Source of the DNA: Crotalaria pallida
Lineage: Eukaryota > Streptophyta > Magnoliopsida > Fabales > Fabaceae
Direction of reading: 5' to 3'
Length of the DNA: 64,000 nucleotides
Assembly (NCBI GenBank): GCA_037953625.1
Contig: CM075655.1
Span: 80,441,501-80,505,500, forward strand
In this document: positions 45,796 through 57,390 of the stretch, one piece after another
How the letters are laid out: the number at the start of each line of letters is the position of its first letter
How positions within the stretch are numbered: the stretch's first letter is position 1
Notes under the pieces: model-generated
What the model saw: the letters and a program-made list of their open reading frames with translations, nothing else
What the model was told of the DNA's origin: nothing
Database searches by the model: none
Position numbers and translations under genes: made by a program

Positions 45796-46941
45796 GTAGA
45801 TAATTATAAAAATATGATAATAAAAATATAATAATACATATTATAATTTAGAATGAAGGTTTTTATATAATGTTATATCGAGTTATATTTTTTTTCATGT
45901 TGGAATTGTGTTTCTTAAATTAAAATAGAATAGTAAGTGTTGGAAAAATTGACATTATAAGACAGTAAATTAAAAAACGATACATTATATCCTTAATAAG
46001 TTTTTTCAAACTTGATCATTTGAATTTTAATAAATAATTTTATGTTTATAAATAATTTGGTATTGATTCAAGATATTTTTGGTTATTTTTTTGTTGACTA
46101 GAAGTCTTGAAAGTTTCTAAAATTCAGCTCTTGAACATTAAGCCTATTTGTTTATAAATAGATATCTTTTACTATCTCTAGAGAGGAGAGGACAACAATA
46201 TCACTTCTTCCTTCGTTCTTTTAATTATGAATGATAAATAAAAGGTTTGCGATTGGACTTCTTTAATTTCGTCAACCATCTTCTCAATTCTATTTCAATC
46301 TAAATATTATCATGATCCTCCTCCTTATTTAGCTTACAAATGTTTTACTAAGAGATCAAAATATCAGCATTGTTCATTGATTTGGGAGTCTCTTTTGTTG
46401 TTACCGATGGACTTGCCAGATTGCCGTATCTTGGGAGATGAACACACAATACAAATTATTTGTCCAATGCAATGAGGTATTTTCTTTCTATGAACAACGC
46501 CTATATTGCGCTTCAACCTAAATTTTTCTATACCTTAAGTTATACTCATTGTTTGACTTTGCATATTATTTATTTTCATTTTTTTTTAGTGAATACGACT
46601 TTCCTATCGATTTCACTAAGTGATTATTATTCCTGAGCACACAATATTTTCTATAACTTCGTAAACAAAAACAAACCTTTTTTTTTAATGGGCAAAAACT
46701 AACCTTATTTAAGCTGCACTAAGAAACACATTTTGGGCTTTCAATTTGGTTCCAGTGCCCATCTAACACTAGTCCCACGACTCCTCTCATGTTTTCGTTG
46801 GGCTTCTGGGAATTGGCCCGCAAGGGGATATCCAAAACCTTGTCACCCGAACTCCAAAATATTTTCCCAATCAAGAAAAATCATCTCGTTTCTGAAATTA
46901 AATCTCATGTCAAGGGGAATAAAATTAAGGGTGTTATTATC
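45796..46941. other. Intergenic, AT-rich; no gene seen
   Basis: No ORF with recognisable content and no repeat ends. ORFs of 83 and 67 codons at 46733-46992 overlap in different frames and look random. Confidence 0.4.
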
Positions 46942-47634
46942 ATGCAATCAAAAATTGAATGGTTACTATGCAACCCATTGTTAAACCAATAAAACTTTGC
47001 CACCTAACACATGTATGTCACATCATTACTTAAATTATTCAAAATTAAGTTTTGCAATTTAGTCCAACATAAAAACATAAAAACTAGATTATTGTAATTT
47101 AGTCCTTTTGTACTTTTAGACAAATTATAAATTTTATTTTTTTTTATATAAAAAAAATTCTTAAACCCAGAACTCATCTTCACTTCTCAAAACCCACCGC
47201 CACCACCACCACCGCCGCCGCCTGCGCCGGCGCCACCGCCACCACTCGCCATTCCCTTTCCTTCCTTGCTTCCTTCGCTCATCTCCCATCTTCCTTCCGG
47301 GTGGCGGCGGTGGCGCAGGCGCGGGCGGCGGTGGCGGTGGTGGTGGCGGTGGCGCCGGCGCAGGCGGCGGTGGCGGTGAGTTTTGAGAAGTGAAGATGAG
47401 TTCTGGGTTTAAGAAATTTTTTTTTATATAAAAAAAATTAAAATTTATAATTTGTCTAAAAGTACAAAAGGACTAAATTTTCAATAATCTAGTTTTTATG
47501 TTTTTATGTTGGACTAAATTGCAAAACTTAATTTTGACTAATTTAAGTAATGATGTGGCATACATGTCTTAGGTGGCAAGGTTTTATTGGTTTAAAAATG
47601 GATTGCATAGCAATCATTCAATTTTTGATTGCAT
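46942..47634. mobile_element. Foldback MITE with GC-rich core
   Basis: 693 bp whose ends are long inverted repeats (about 250 bp or more each): atgcaatcaaaaattgaatg on the left and its complement on the right. The centre (about 47193-47390) is a second, very GC-rich inverted repeat made of CCN/GGN triplets. No coding capacity. A 9-bp duplication is not clear. Probably Mutator-like by structure, but unclassified. Confidence 0.75.
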
Positions 47635-49051
47635 TTTAGAAATTTCCTAAAATTAATTGATCATACACATATACAGTGCAGTTTCTAATTACATTTTCAC
47701 TTTTTAAACTTTGAATCACATACGGAAGTTACATATTAATATGAATTTTTTAACATGTAATCTTGTTTTCTTTTTTGATTATGATGTTACAGAAATCAGT
47801 ATTTTTGAAATAAAACGTGAAGGCAATGTAAGATGTTTTGATGTATCTAAGTTATCTCTCTCATTGTCTATGGAGTGACTCTGAAGCAAAACAATGCTAT
47901 CCATGGATTGAATTATCAGTCATTCATTTCTTTTCTTTGCTAGTTGATCCGGACCCAGACCCTTTCCATCCTCATTTTATTGTGTGATAAAGATTAAAGA
48001 GAACAAAGGTGTGTGTAGGGTTTCTTTCATCACGTGAGTCCTGTAAACCTTTGGCTGTATAGCACATGCATGATCATTTTATTTTTTCTTTTTCTTTTTC
48101 CCCTTTAATTTATTTCTTTTTTGACATGTATATCAGCTTGGCATCTATTCTTTCTACCTTTCTCTCTCTCTTATCATTTTTCAGCTCAACAAGGTATTTG
48201 TGTTTGCAACTCCAAACGGAGCAAAATGGGACCAACAGAAATCATAGGGTGTGATTGTGATGCACCATGGAATAGTCTTCCAAACCATGTACTCGATCAT
48301 GAATACGATGATAAAAAATAACAAATTTTTTAGATTGAATTAATAAAAATGCTTAGAATTGTAAACTTTAAATTGTGATTGGTTGATTAATTCAAAATGC
48401 ATTACATTAGTTGTTTGATAATTGTTTGACATGTTACACAAACCATTAAATACATGTCTCCTTAATTTTTTATCATTCGCATGAGACGGATGGAGTAATA
48501 AATTTACGAGCAAACATCTTATTATGTCCCAAAAATTGTGTCATTCCATATGTTACTTGTTATAATTGGTTAAAAAAATATTATTTAATTCACCAATTTA
48601 ATAAACAATTATTTTTTCAACTAATCACAGTAAGTGACACATAAATTAATACATTTTTTAGACAACATATACACTCTTTAAATTTACTTCTACATATCTG
48701 ATATAAAATATAATGTATAGTTTGAATTCTTTAATATACTTTTTAAATGATTTTTTTCTCTAAATCTTTCAAATTATTTATGATTTTTTTATTAATTTAT
48801 TTGTATCATACCTTAATCACACATAATATAATGTGCTTCCTAGCTTAGAAAGCTCATAGTAGCACTCATTTACCAGAGATGATTAAGTGATTTTGTATAT
48901 AGTAACTTCCTTAATTTTACTACATCTGAATCATTAAATGAAAATTCCGATGACCTGGATTTTAATTCAGAATATAAGTCTCCCAATCTTTACCAACAAT
49001 ATATGGTAGTCACCATATAGGTATATGACAAATTTTCAAAGTCATCATATC
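47635..49051. other. Intergenic; no gene supported
   Basis: Contains a 66-codon ORF (48121-48321) preceded by a pyrimidine tract and CAG at about 48183 that could be a splice acceptor, but nothing confirms an exon. A degenerate MITE end, gagacggatggagtaa, is at about 48483-48498. Confidence 0.35.
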
Positions 49052-49067
49052 ATTTCCCCTCATTTAC

Positions 49068-49200
49068 GAGAAATTATTGAATGGTAGTTCCGAACACATC
49101 CATACCGTTGATTTCATTAAATATTTATATTTTTAATTAATTAATAATACATTCAACGATGTGGATGTGGCCGAGACCATTGGTCCCGGACCATACATTA
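49068..49200. repeat. Small foldback element
   Basis: About 133 bp with imperfect inverted arms (ccgaacacatccataccgttga and, inverted, tcaacgatgtggatgtgg). It is flanked by a 16-bp direct repeat with one mismatch: atttcccctcatttac (49052-49067) and attttccctcatttac (49201-49216). The class is unclear. Confidence 0.45.
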
Positions 49201-49216
49201 ATTTTCCCTCATTTAC

Positions 49217-49901
49217 ACCATGCATTTTAATAGCAACTTGGGGTGTCTTGTGCATTCTAGCTAGTGTGCTGGATAGTGAATCATGGGGTGCTGGGGTCGA
49301 CCACCTTCACGTGAGCACATTCATCTATTGTCTCTCATGTGTGTCATGTGTGTGTGCGCGCACACTCACACAACACAACCTCATCATTCCTCTGTAGATA
49401 GCCTGCTGCAGCATCATCTCCCTTATAGTCACATACTCTTTGTTCAGCCTTTGTGTTTGTCCAACTTAAAAGAAATAAAGTTGGAGCTAAATTTTTTAAA
49501 AGATTAGAGCTTTAAAATTTTTTCATGAACTTAATGATTTATAACAATTGAGTAAAGGAGCTAGAAGATTTAACATCTCATTGTTGTCACGTTATTGATA
49601 GGGATAAAGTGAAAGATTTAAACTTAAAAAAACCAAATTCACGTGACCAATAACAATGGGAAATCAAAAAAATCAAAATCAAAGTTCAAAGCTAACCAGC
49701 TACTTCTTGGACCACATCATATGGATAGATATTTTTGTTCGTTTCTTCTAAAGCACTGCCACCGCCAGGTATTACCTAATTAATATTTTCTCTCTTCCTT
49801 TTTCAAATAATAATTGAGGCTAGTAAATTAATTGATTGTTGCTTTGATAATTCAGTATTATTATTACATAAATATATTTCAATATTTGAAAGTAAATTTT
49901 T
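49217..49901. other. Intergenic; no gene seen
   Basis: Short (GT)/(CA) stretch near 49345-49375. ORFs at 49161-49397 and 49283-49507 overlap in two frames with random-looking content. Confidence 0.35.
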
Positions 49902-49914
49902 AAAGCTGTTCCTT

Positions 49915-50515
49915 TCTATGAATTACTCCCTGTTCCTCAGTCTCCTTCCCCTTGGTTTCTTCTTCGTGCGGAGCGTGATAGAGGGGGAGGGAGTTCCCCT
50001 TCCTTAGGTTTGGGTGTGGGTTTCAGTCCTTGTTTTTATGTTCAGTCTTGCCTTTGTGCAAGTTTGTTTCATAAATAAGTGTTTTTTGTTTAGTTGTTTG
50101 TGTGTTTTCCTTGGAGGAAGCCTTGTGTGGTGTGACAGTTTCCAGATCTGATAATTTTCCTCTTTTTTCAAATAACTGGAAGCAAGATGGTCGAGACAAA
50201 TACCTCTCCACAGTTCATCAGCAGATTTTTGCGTTATTGGTCAGCTTTTGTTCTGTCCTTGCTTCGTCTTGGATCTGTACTTCATCCGAGTTTAGTACCT
50301 TTAAGCATTTATTTTTATGGTATGTTGTCTCTTGTTTTAAGTCTTTGTTCCTATATATTTAGGACAGGCCCAAAGATTGTTAACAACTGTGCTCAATTTG
50401 TTTCACAGTCTTCTGTAGACAGAATCAGGCATGATGTCCCTCTGTCTTTCCATATAATTCTCCTTTGGGAGATGTTTATTAATGCTATTTTCTTTTCCCT
50501 TAAAAAAAAAAAAAA
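49915..50515 (+). mobile_element. Poly(A) retroposon, copy 1
   Basis: 601 bp ending in about 16 A residues and flanked by a perfect 13-bp duplication aaagctgttcctt (49902-49914 and 50516-50528). It matches the second copy at 52675-53322 over much of its length (for example cttgcctttgtgcaag and agttgtttgtgtgtttt). It encodes no RT or endonuclease. It could be a 5'-truncated LINE, a long SINE or a processed transcript; two copies with different duplications make a mobile family likely. Confidence 0.7.
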
Positions 50516-50528
50516 AAAGCTGTTCCTT

Positions 50529-50881
50529 GCTCGTTGATAGGCTCGATACATATTTCCGTAGAACTCTTGATTTGGAAGCAAAGGATCCAAAACATAGTCA
50601 ATGATTCCCGCATGACCGTATCCGATCCTAGCTTTTGGATAAAACTGAAGCTCACATGTACATTTTGCCAATATGTATATATATGGCAAAATGTTGAATT
50701 GAAATATTATATACATAATAAAACTAAAGTTGATGTGTATTGAAAAACAAATAATATAAACATAGATATATAATTATATATATTGCGCAATAGTTATTAA
50801 CTTCAATTAAATTTCTTATTCCTCAGTATGTAATTAAGTCGTTCCTTTTTTAAGAAATTCACTTGAATCTAAGAAATTAGT
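50529..50881. other. Intergenic, AT-rich; no gene seen
   Basis: No ORF or repeat end can be supported. Confidence 0.35.
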
Positions 50882-50883
50882 TA

Positions 50884-51902
50884 CTTCATCCAATTTTAAA
50901 TATAAGTGTTTTTTAAAAACTTTTTTTCTCGGTGTTTAATTTTATATTCCAATTATCAACGGCATTACCTTATTTTTTTTCTAGCAAACATCCCTATTTA
51001 TTTAATATTTTTAGAATCTCAATAATAATTATAGGGATAATTTAAAAAATGTATATAAAATATTATCAATACCAATATCATTAACAATATTAATCAATTT
51101 TTTTAATTTTCATGAAATCGCTCGAAAGGGACTTATATTAAGGACCAAAAATAGCAGTATCATTAGTGAAATTGAAATTAATAATATTTGGTTAACTTTT
51201 TAAATTATCCATATAATTACTATTGTGTCTAAAAAATGTTAACAAAATATATATAGGTGCTTGTGAAAAAATTAAGGTTTATTTAAGTTTTTAGTCTATA
51301 AACTTATGTGCTCTTGAACGGATCCTTCAACCTTTTTTGTGATAGATGTTTTAGATCCCTGAACTTTGTTCAAACATTTGGAAATGTTCATTTCATCACT
51401 TAAGTGATGATATAACCGACGACATGTCATATTACGTTCACCACGTTAATAAGTAATGTCCCGTGTGATGCCACATGGATTTTTTTAAATTTAAAACTAA
51501 GAAGTTATTAAAAATATGTTTTTTATAAAGAAAAACAAAGTTTTAAATTGTTTTTAAAAGAATTGATTTTTTTTCAATAAAAAAAACCATATAGTACCGC
51601 GTGATGCCGCATAAGATGTCATTTGTCAATGTTGTGCAAGTGACGATGCATGTCATCGATCATATCATCACTTAAGTGATGTAAAGACCATTTCCAAATG
51701 TGTGAGCAAAGTTCAAGGACCTAAAATATATATAAAAAAAAGTTCGAAAACCAATTTCTAAAGAGCATCTAAGTTCGGGGATTAAAAATAGTAAAATCTT
51801 AAATAACCCAAAAATTAATTAATGGTAATGGAAATTTAAAAAAAATATATAAATATGAAAAAAAAATAATAAAAATCTTATATTATTAAGAACTAGAGGG
51901 AG
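50884..51902. mobile_element. Stowaway-like element interrupted by another MITE
   Basis: Imperfect terminal inverted repeats of about 25 bp: cttcatccaattttaaatataag at the left and cttatattattaagaactag...gagggag at the right, with TA on both sides (50882-50883 and 51903-51904). Without the 534-bp insertion at 51275-51808 it would be about 480 bp. No transposase. Confidence 0.65.
51275..51808. mobile_element. Mutator-like foldback MITE nested in the Stowaway-like element
   Basis: Inverted repeats of about 100 bp or more (aggtttatttaagtttttag at the left; its diverged complement ends at 51808). The 9-bp flanks are aaaaaatta (51266-51274) and caaaaatta (51809-51817), one mismatch. A 9-bp duplication and long arms fit Mutator-like MITEs. 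No coding region. Confidence 0.65.
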
Positions 51903-51932
51903 TATATAATTGCTTATAAATAAAATTAAAAA

Positions 51933-52377
51933 AGCTTAATTATGTTTCTAGAGATTGAATTTTAGGGTCGCTTTGTCACATTTCCTTGTTTTTTTCTTTC
52001 AGTGTTTGGTTTCTCAAAGTTACTTATGGATTTGTCATATACCCCTTTTCTCAATTCTGATCAAATTTTGCTTATATATCACACAGGAATCCTAGTTAGA
52101 TGCAGGAGGTTAGCTAGCCATGTGATGTTACGTGATGCCACATAAGCGAAGATCCCTTTTTTTAAATTTAAAAAAAATTAATATTGGAGAAAGAGGTCGT
52201 CTTCGCTCACGTGATACCATATGGTTTACTTTTTGCGTCTGACTAAGATTCTGGTATGATATTTCAGTAAAATTTAACCAAAATTAATAACAAGAACATA
52301 TGACAAATCTAAAAATAATTTTCAAAGGATAGATAAAAAAAATGAACAAAATTCTAAAACAAAATATCCTAAAATTG
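51933..52377. mobile_element. Foldback MITE, related to 54545-55041
   Basis: Left arm (ttaattatgtttctagagattg...gtcacatttcc, tggatttgtcatatacccc) is inverted on the right (acatatgacaaatctaaaaataa). It shares arm sequence with the element at 54545-55041 but is more diverged. Its right end is interrupted by a SINE at 52378. Confidence 0.6.
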
Positions 52378-52473
52378 TCCGCGTAAGACAGCCCAGTTGG
52401 TGGCTGCAGGGACATTTAGGATTTCCCCCTCCCCTTCGGTGTGAGGGTATCAGCTCTCATGTAAAAAAAAAAA
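52378..52473 (+). mobile_element. tRNA-derived SINE, copy 2
   Basis: About 96 bp, same family as 44040-44143: it starts TCCGCGTAAGACAGCCCAG, then has a diverged box B region and a tail of about 12 A. It is flanked by a perfect 12-bp duplication atcctaaaattg (52366-52377 and 52474-52485). The box B region has drifted (ggtatcagctctc), so it is probably inactive. Confidence 0.82.
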
Positions 52474-52478
52474 ATCCT

Positions 52479-52722
52479 AAAATTGAAAGAAAGAAAATAT
52501 AACGAATCCAGTTAAAAAGTATCAGCTCTAAAACAACATATACGGAGTACTAAATTACCACTAGCTCTTCCCTCTCCCTCCCTCTCTTCCTCCTGTCTGT
52601 AAAATTGAAAGAAAGAAAATATAACGAATCCGGTTAAAAAGTATCAGCTCTAAAACAACATATACGGAGTACTAAATTACCACTAGCTCTTCCCTCTCTC
52701 TCTCCCTCTTTTCCTCCTGTCT
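52479..52722. repeat. 122-bp tandem duplication
   Basis: Units 52479-52600 and 52601-52722 are near-identical (aaaattgaaagaaagaaaa... to cctcctgtct). The unit includes the target site of the downstream retroposon plus about 48 bp of its 5' end, so the duplication probably followed that insertion. Confidence 0.85.
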
Positions 52723-53322
52723 TCTTCTTGTTCTTATTGTTTTTCACCGGTTAGTGAGTGAGGGAGAAGTTTCCCTCCCCTTCGGTGTGAGGGTTTCATC
52801 TTGTTTTTCTCAAGTTTTCTCCCAGCTTATCTGAGTCTCTCTCTTGCCTTTGTGCAAGCTTGGTTTATAAATAAATGTCAACTTTCCAGTTGTTTGTGTG
52901 TTTTTGTTTGGAAGAGGCCTATGTTTGTTACAGTTTTCAGATCTGATGGTTCCCTTCTCTTTTGGAATAACTGGAAACCGGTTGATGCTCGAGACAGTTC
53001 TTCCTTTGCAGATTTCTGACTCGGCTTTTATCCAGCGGATCTATCTTCACACATTTGAGATTCTTTGTCGCCGAAATGTGCTTACTTCCACATTGATGAG
53101 ATTGTTGTCGTGAAAATAAAGGTTGTTGAATCTCTTGTTCGAGACCGCTCTAGGAAAAGGTTGATGACACATGTCCGTTTTTTAAAAACTGATGATGCAG
53201 ACTGCTTTTATTTATTTAATGATATTTATGTAAAAATTATGTATTTTGTTTTGATTTTGTTGACTTTAATTATAGTCTCTCCTATTATTATCGAATAAAT
53301 TACATATTTCCCAATAAAAAAA
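52675..53322 (+). mobile_element. Poly(A) retroposon, copy 2
   Basis: 648 bp ending caataaaaaaa, flanked by atatacggagtacta (52660-52674) and atatacagagtacta (53323-53337), one mismatch. Related to 49915-50515. It contains ccctccccttcggtgtgag (52773-52791), which with three more bases is identical to part of the SINE 330 bp upstream. Its 72-codon ORF (52801-53019) is not conserved in frame in copy 1, so it is probably non-coding. Confidence 0.72.
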
Positions 53323-53385
53323 ATATACAGAGTACTACCACCTAGAATATATTAAGTGTCTAACTTGAATTTAAACGATCCAAAA

Positions 53386-53945
53386 TGACTAAACTGTCAC
53401 TTTAGTCCTCACTTTGTATGGAGCTTTCACTTTAGCCCCTGATTTTTCATTAATTCCTCTTTAGTCCCTCACTTTGAAAAAAGCTACTCACGTTAGTCCC
53501 TGACAACTTTATCCGTTCATAGACGTTGACATCTAACACACGTGGCCATTAAAAATAACCTATACGACGTCAAGTTGTTGTGTTGCTACCACTGATTCAT
53601 CATCTGTTGTATTTTCTGCGGCTGTCATAGTTTCAGCAGTTGTCTTATCTGCAACTGCCTTAGTTTCTGCATCTGCCTCTTCAGCGGCCTTACTGCTTTA
53701 GCCTCTTCTTTCTCCAATTTTTATCTTTTGAATTCAGTATCATGTGTGAGATGTTAACGGCCACGTGTGTATATGTTATTTAACGGCTACGTGCGTAAGA
53801 CGTTAACGTCTACGAACAGAGAAAATTGTCAGGGACTAATGTGAGTAGCTTTTTTCAAAGTGAAGGACTAAAGAGGAATTATTGAAAAGTGAGGGACTAA
53901 AGTGAAAAACCTTACAAAATGGGGGACTAAAGTGACAGTTTAGTC
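53386..53945. mobile_element. Mutator-like foldback element with coding-like core
   Basis: 560 bp with long inverted arms (gactaaactgtcactttagtc and its complement) and 9-bp flanks gatccaaaa (53377-53385) and gacccaaaa (53946-53954). The arms are the ggactaaagtg-type repeats seen in many plant foldback MITEs. The core (about 53577-53715), read on the minus strand, gives more than 40 open codons rich in Ala, Glu, Thr and Lys, unlike the arms. It may be a captured gene fragment. Confidence 0.7.
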
Positions 53946-54544
53946 GACCCAAAATATGATGAAAGCCTGACAACACTTGCTAGCTTTGCATAGTTGGTAC
54001 TTGGTAGTGTCAAACCTATTTCATTCTATCTGTAAATGCACACATCAGAGAGTGATTGCATATAGGATAAGGATCATTCTATCTTTGTACTCCATCCCAT
54101 TTTTATTATAAGTTTCTTTAACCAATAAGAAAAAAAATAAAGAAAAAAATGGGATAGATATTATAATGAAAACAAAAGAAAAAATAAGAAAAATGATAAT
54201 ATAAAAAGTAGCATAAAAAATTGTAAAATTATAAAAATTATTACAAACAATACTTCCTTTGTTTTATAAATTATGTTATTTTAGAAATTGCATATAGATT
54301 AAGAAATGAGTAAATAATGTAAGAATTTGATGTATTTTGAGAAAATTACTCACATTTAATAATAGAAGAGATAGAGTAATAATAAATGTATGAATATATA
54401 TTATATTGAAGACAAAATGAAGAAATGGATGATAAAAAAAAATAGAATGTAATAAAATAAGGAAATGCTTGAAAAAAATATAAATAAATGAATATTGAAT
54501 TTCTAAAAATACATAATTTATAAGACAAAGTAAAATAACAAAAT

Positions 54545-55041
54545 GACTTAATTATGTCATAAGTTCCTGAAGTTTAGTGTACTTTTGTCAGATACTCTTA
54601 TTCTTTTTTTTTTCAATGTCTAACTCCCCGAAGTTACTTTTGGGTTTGTCATATACCCCTACTACCAATTTTGCTGACATGTGACATCGGAATCATGATC
54701 AGACCCAGGAGGTTAAGCACCTGGTGCCCCGTGGCTGAAGATCTTTTTTTATAAATTTAAAAAACAAAAAAACTTAATATTTTTATATTTTTAGTTAAAT
54801 AAATAAATAAATTGAAGAGAGAGGTCGTTTTCGCCCGTGTGACATCACACACCACCACGTGACGAACCTCCTGCGTCTGACTATGATTATGATGTTACAT
54901 GTCATCAAAATTGACCAGAATTGATAGTAGGGGTATATAACAAACTCATAAGTAACTTTGGGGAGTCAAACATTGAAAAAAAAATATAAGGATATGTGAC
55001 AAAAGTATCCCAAACTTCATGAACTTGTGACATAATTAAGC
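54545..55041. mobile_element. Foldback MITE
   Basis: About 497 bp. The left arm (cttaattatgtcataagttcctgaag, then gggtttgtcatatacccctac) is inverted at the right (gtaggggtatataacaaactc, then acttgtgacataattaag). A member of the same family lies at 51933-52377. No ORF. Confidence 0.72.
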
Positions 55042-55981
55042 CTAACAAAATCAACCTAGCTAATCGGAATTGAGATTGAGGGAATATTTCATTATAATGA
55101 TGAATGGTGAACTTGCGACACTTAGTTGTAAAGGGAGAAAAGTCATCAATCTTCCTAGGTGAACATTAATTTGTGTACTACCAATAATAACAACATCATT
55201 AATTAGTGAGGTACAATACTTTTTTTTTTAATAAATTTTTTTTTGGTAGACTTTTTTTAATAAATATTGGCAAAAGTGAAAATTGAACAAAGTTGATCGA
55301 GTAGTACAGTACAATTTAGTACAGTAAATGACAAAGTCTAATCTTTTGTCAAACTTAGTTCGCATGTCCATTTAACTCCTACGTTGTATTGGAGTTAGGT
55401 GGAATAATATCCGAAATTCCTAATTAATCCCTCCCGTTTATTCAATGATTGATTCTAAAGATCCTAAGGTAATAATAACCTAAAATTAAAAGGCTTGCTT
55501 TCGTAATCTGGTGAAGCTAAATGCTCATAAGATGGAACTGAGGAACCAATAATATATATTTCATTCAAATGTAAATTCTTTGAAAATCGAAAATCATATT
55601 GAACAAGTGGTTTAGGGGTCCCTGTCGTTGAAAATATGGAAGTGATGATGCTCTGCAAAATAACATCACCATAACCTAGCGTTAACATCTTTATGGTTCC
55701 CACTTTAGGTGTGTCATGACTCATGAGATGGAGCTATGTCTCTGATCAACACTTCAGCCTAATTCATTTTTTATTTGTTAACAATTTTTTTTAGGATTGT
55801 GTTGTTGAATAGAACAAATTTGTTGTCCCAAAAATGCTATCATTAGTTAGAAAAATATTTGTTTTCTAAATTTTTGATTTGAATATTATTTTTTCAATAA
55901 ATCAAAACACAAATTATATATATGGGGGATACACTTTTCAAGATAGAAGATATTGTCTTGTTAATTACATTTTTATATGCT
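55042..55981. other. Intergenic; no gene supported
   Basis: Holds an 86-codon minus-strand ORF (55464-55724, MSHDTPKVGTIKMLTLGYGD) with protein-like composition but no recognisable domain, no conserved partner and no splice evidence. It might be an exon or a fragment; I do not call it a gene. Confidence 0.3.
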
Positions 55982-56608
55982 TATTTGCACCCTCACTTCA
56001 CCAATTTTTATTGTTTTGGCAAAACTACCCTTAATTGATTTTTTTTAAATTAAACCTAAATTACTTGATTTTAATAAAATATTTTTATGTACTTACTTTT
56101 AATTCACATCGTCAAGTCTTAAGGTTTGTGAGTTAGAAGTCCCGGATTCGATACTAGACGCCACCATTTTGATTTAATTTCTCTTCCCCTTTCTCTGTAA
56201 AAAGAAACAAAAACTAAATCACTTTATTTTAATAAAATATTTTTTTATGTACTTACTTTTAAAGATTTATTTTCATATATTTTTAAAATTTTGAGTTTTT
56301 GTAAGTTAATTAAATTGAATAGAATTGTTAATTTTAAATGTTTTTTAGTGTATGAAAAATAAAATAACCACAAACTAAATAGAAAAAACATCATTCATAT
56401 TTAATAAAAAGTTACAAATTATAAATTCAATGTTTTGGTAACTAAACACAAAATTATCATTAAAGGGTGTAAGGTGAAAAAATTATCATTAAAGTGAAAA
56501 GGTGAGTAGATAATTGTGTTATTAAAATAAAGCAATTTGGGTTTAATTTTAAGAAAATGTATTTCTAGAGAAGGAAATAAAAATTGGTGAAGTGAAGTGG
56601 GACTGTCA
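55982..56608. mobile_element. Foldback element carrying a SINE-like insert
   Basis: Inverted arms: caccctcacttcaccaattt at the left and aaattggtgaagtgaagtgg at the right, with further inner homology (aaattaaacctaaatt and its inverted form near 56530-56560). Inside it, a 113-bp tRNA-like segment is flanked by long direct repeats. Confidence 0.6.
56103..56215 (+). repeat. tRNA-like SINE segment with 45-bp direct-repeat flanks
   Basis: 113 bp with a box B-like cccggattcgatac and a short A-rich end. It is flanked by 45-47 bp near-identical direct repeats (56058-56102 and 56216-56262), far longer than an ordinary SINE target duplication. Confidence 0.5.
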
Positions 56609-56969
56609 ATAGACATTTAGGAATGCTAAAAGCCCCACCCATGTTTTTAAAGTGAAAAATTATGTGTGATTATGAACCATGACGTTATCTATGATCTAAG
56701 TGAATGGTAATTTGATAAATTGCAGAAATCAATTAAAAGGTTAGAGGGATAAGATAAAAGAGTAATTATTTTTATTATGTGTAAAATAATTATTAATCTA
56801 GACCGTGAATAACCTGGAGGTACATGACCAACTAATGATTTCTTCTTTAAAACTCAAGGCACTTATTAAAATTAAAGTATCTTTCCTTTTAACTAATATT
56901 TAAAAGTATTTTTGGTCAAAACCAAATATTAGAAATTACAATTTTTTTTTTAAATATAAAAGAAATTAG

Positions 56970-57390
56970 AGAGAAGAAGAGAAGGTATATGCTAAAACTG
57001 GTTCTTCAAGAACCAATATAGATTCAAAAGCTAGTTCTTCAAGAATTAGTATGTTATTCATTGCTATCAAAAGTCTAATGAGTATAAAACTATTAGGTCC
57101 TATTTATAGGAAATCTTACTGGCTGAACAAATCAAGTAATCAATTAATAGGGTTCCCTAAAATAAATTGAGAATACTTCCCCTTGGATGAGTGCTCACTA
57201 CGAATATGACTTGTTAAAACATTGCTAAGAAAAACCTTATGGGAGAAAACACATAGTAAAGGAAAAAGAGTATATCATTCTTTGAGATGATGTCATATAC
57301 TACATCATAAAAACCTTGTCAGTAAAACCTAGTGGGAAAAAATCGTAGTTAAGGAGAAAAATAGTGCAGTTTTTATAGGTATTTCCCCTT
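56970..57390 (-). repeat. Probable copia LTR remnant
   Basis: Contains the aaaaaccttgtcagtaaaacctagtggg-type phrase and repeated ggttcttcaagaa that I associate with Ty1/copia LTRs next to pol. It lies directly downstream (minus strand) of the degenerate copia pol. The ends are not defined. Confidence 0.4.

Noticed and set aside
48121..48321. 66-codon ORF with a possible splice acceptor upstream
   Set aside because: No homology recognised, no donor or upstream exon found; chance is as likely.
50102..50537. Overlapping 86- and 116-codon ORFs in the poly(A) retroposon
   Set aside because: Frames are not conserved in the second copy, so they are unlikely to be translated.
55464..55724. 86-codon minus-strand ORF with protein-like composition
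   Set aside because: No domain or neighbour support. Left as an unclassified ORF in the intergenic entry.
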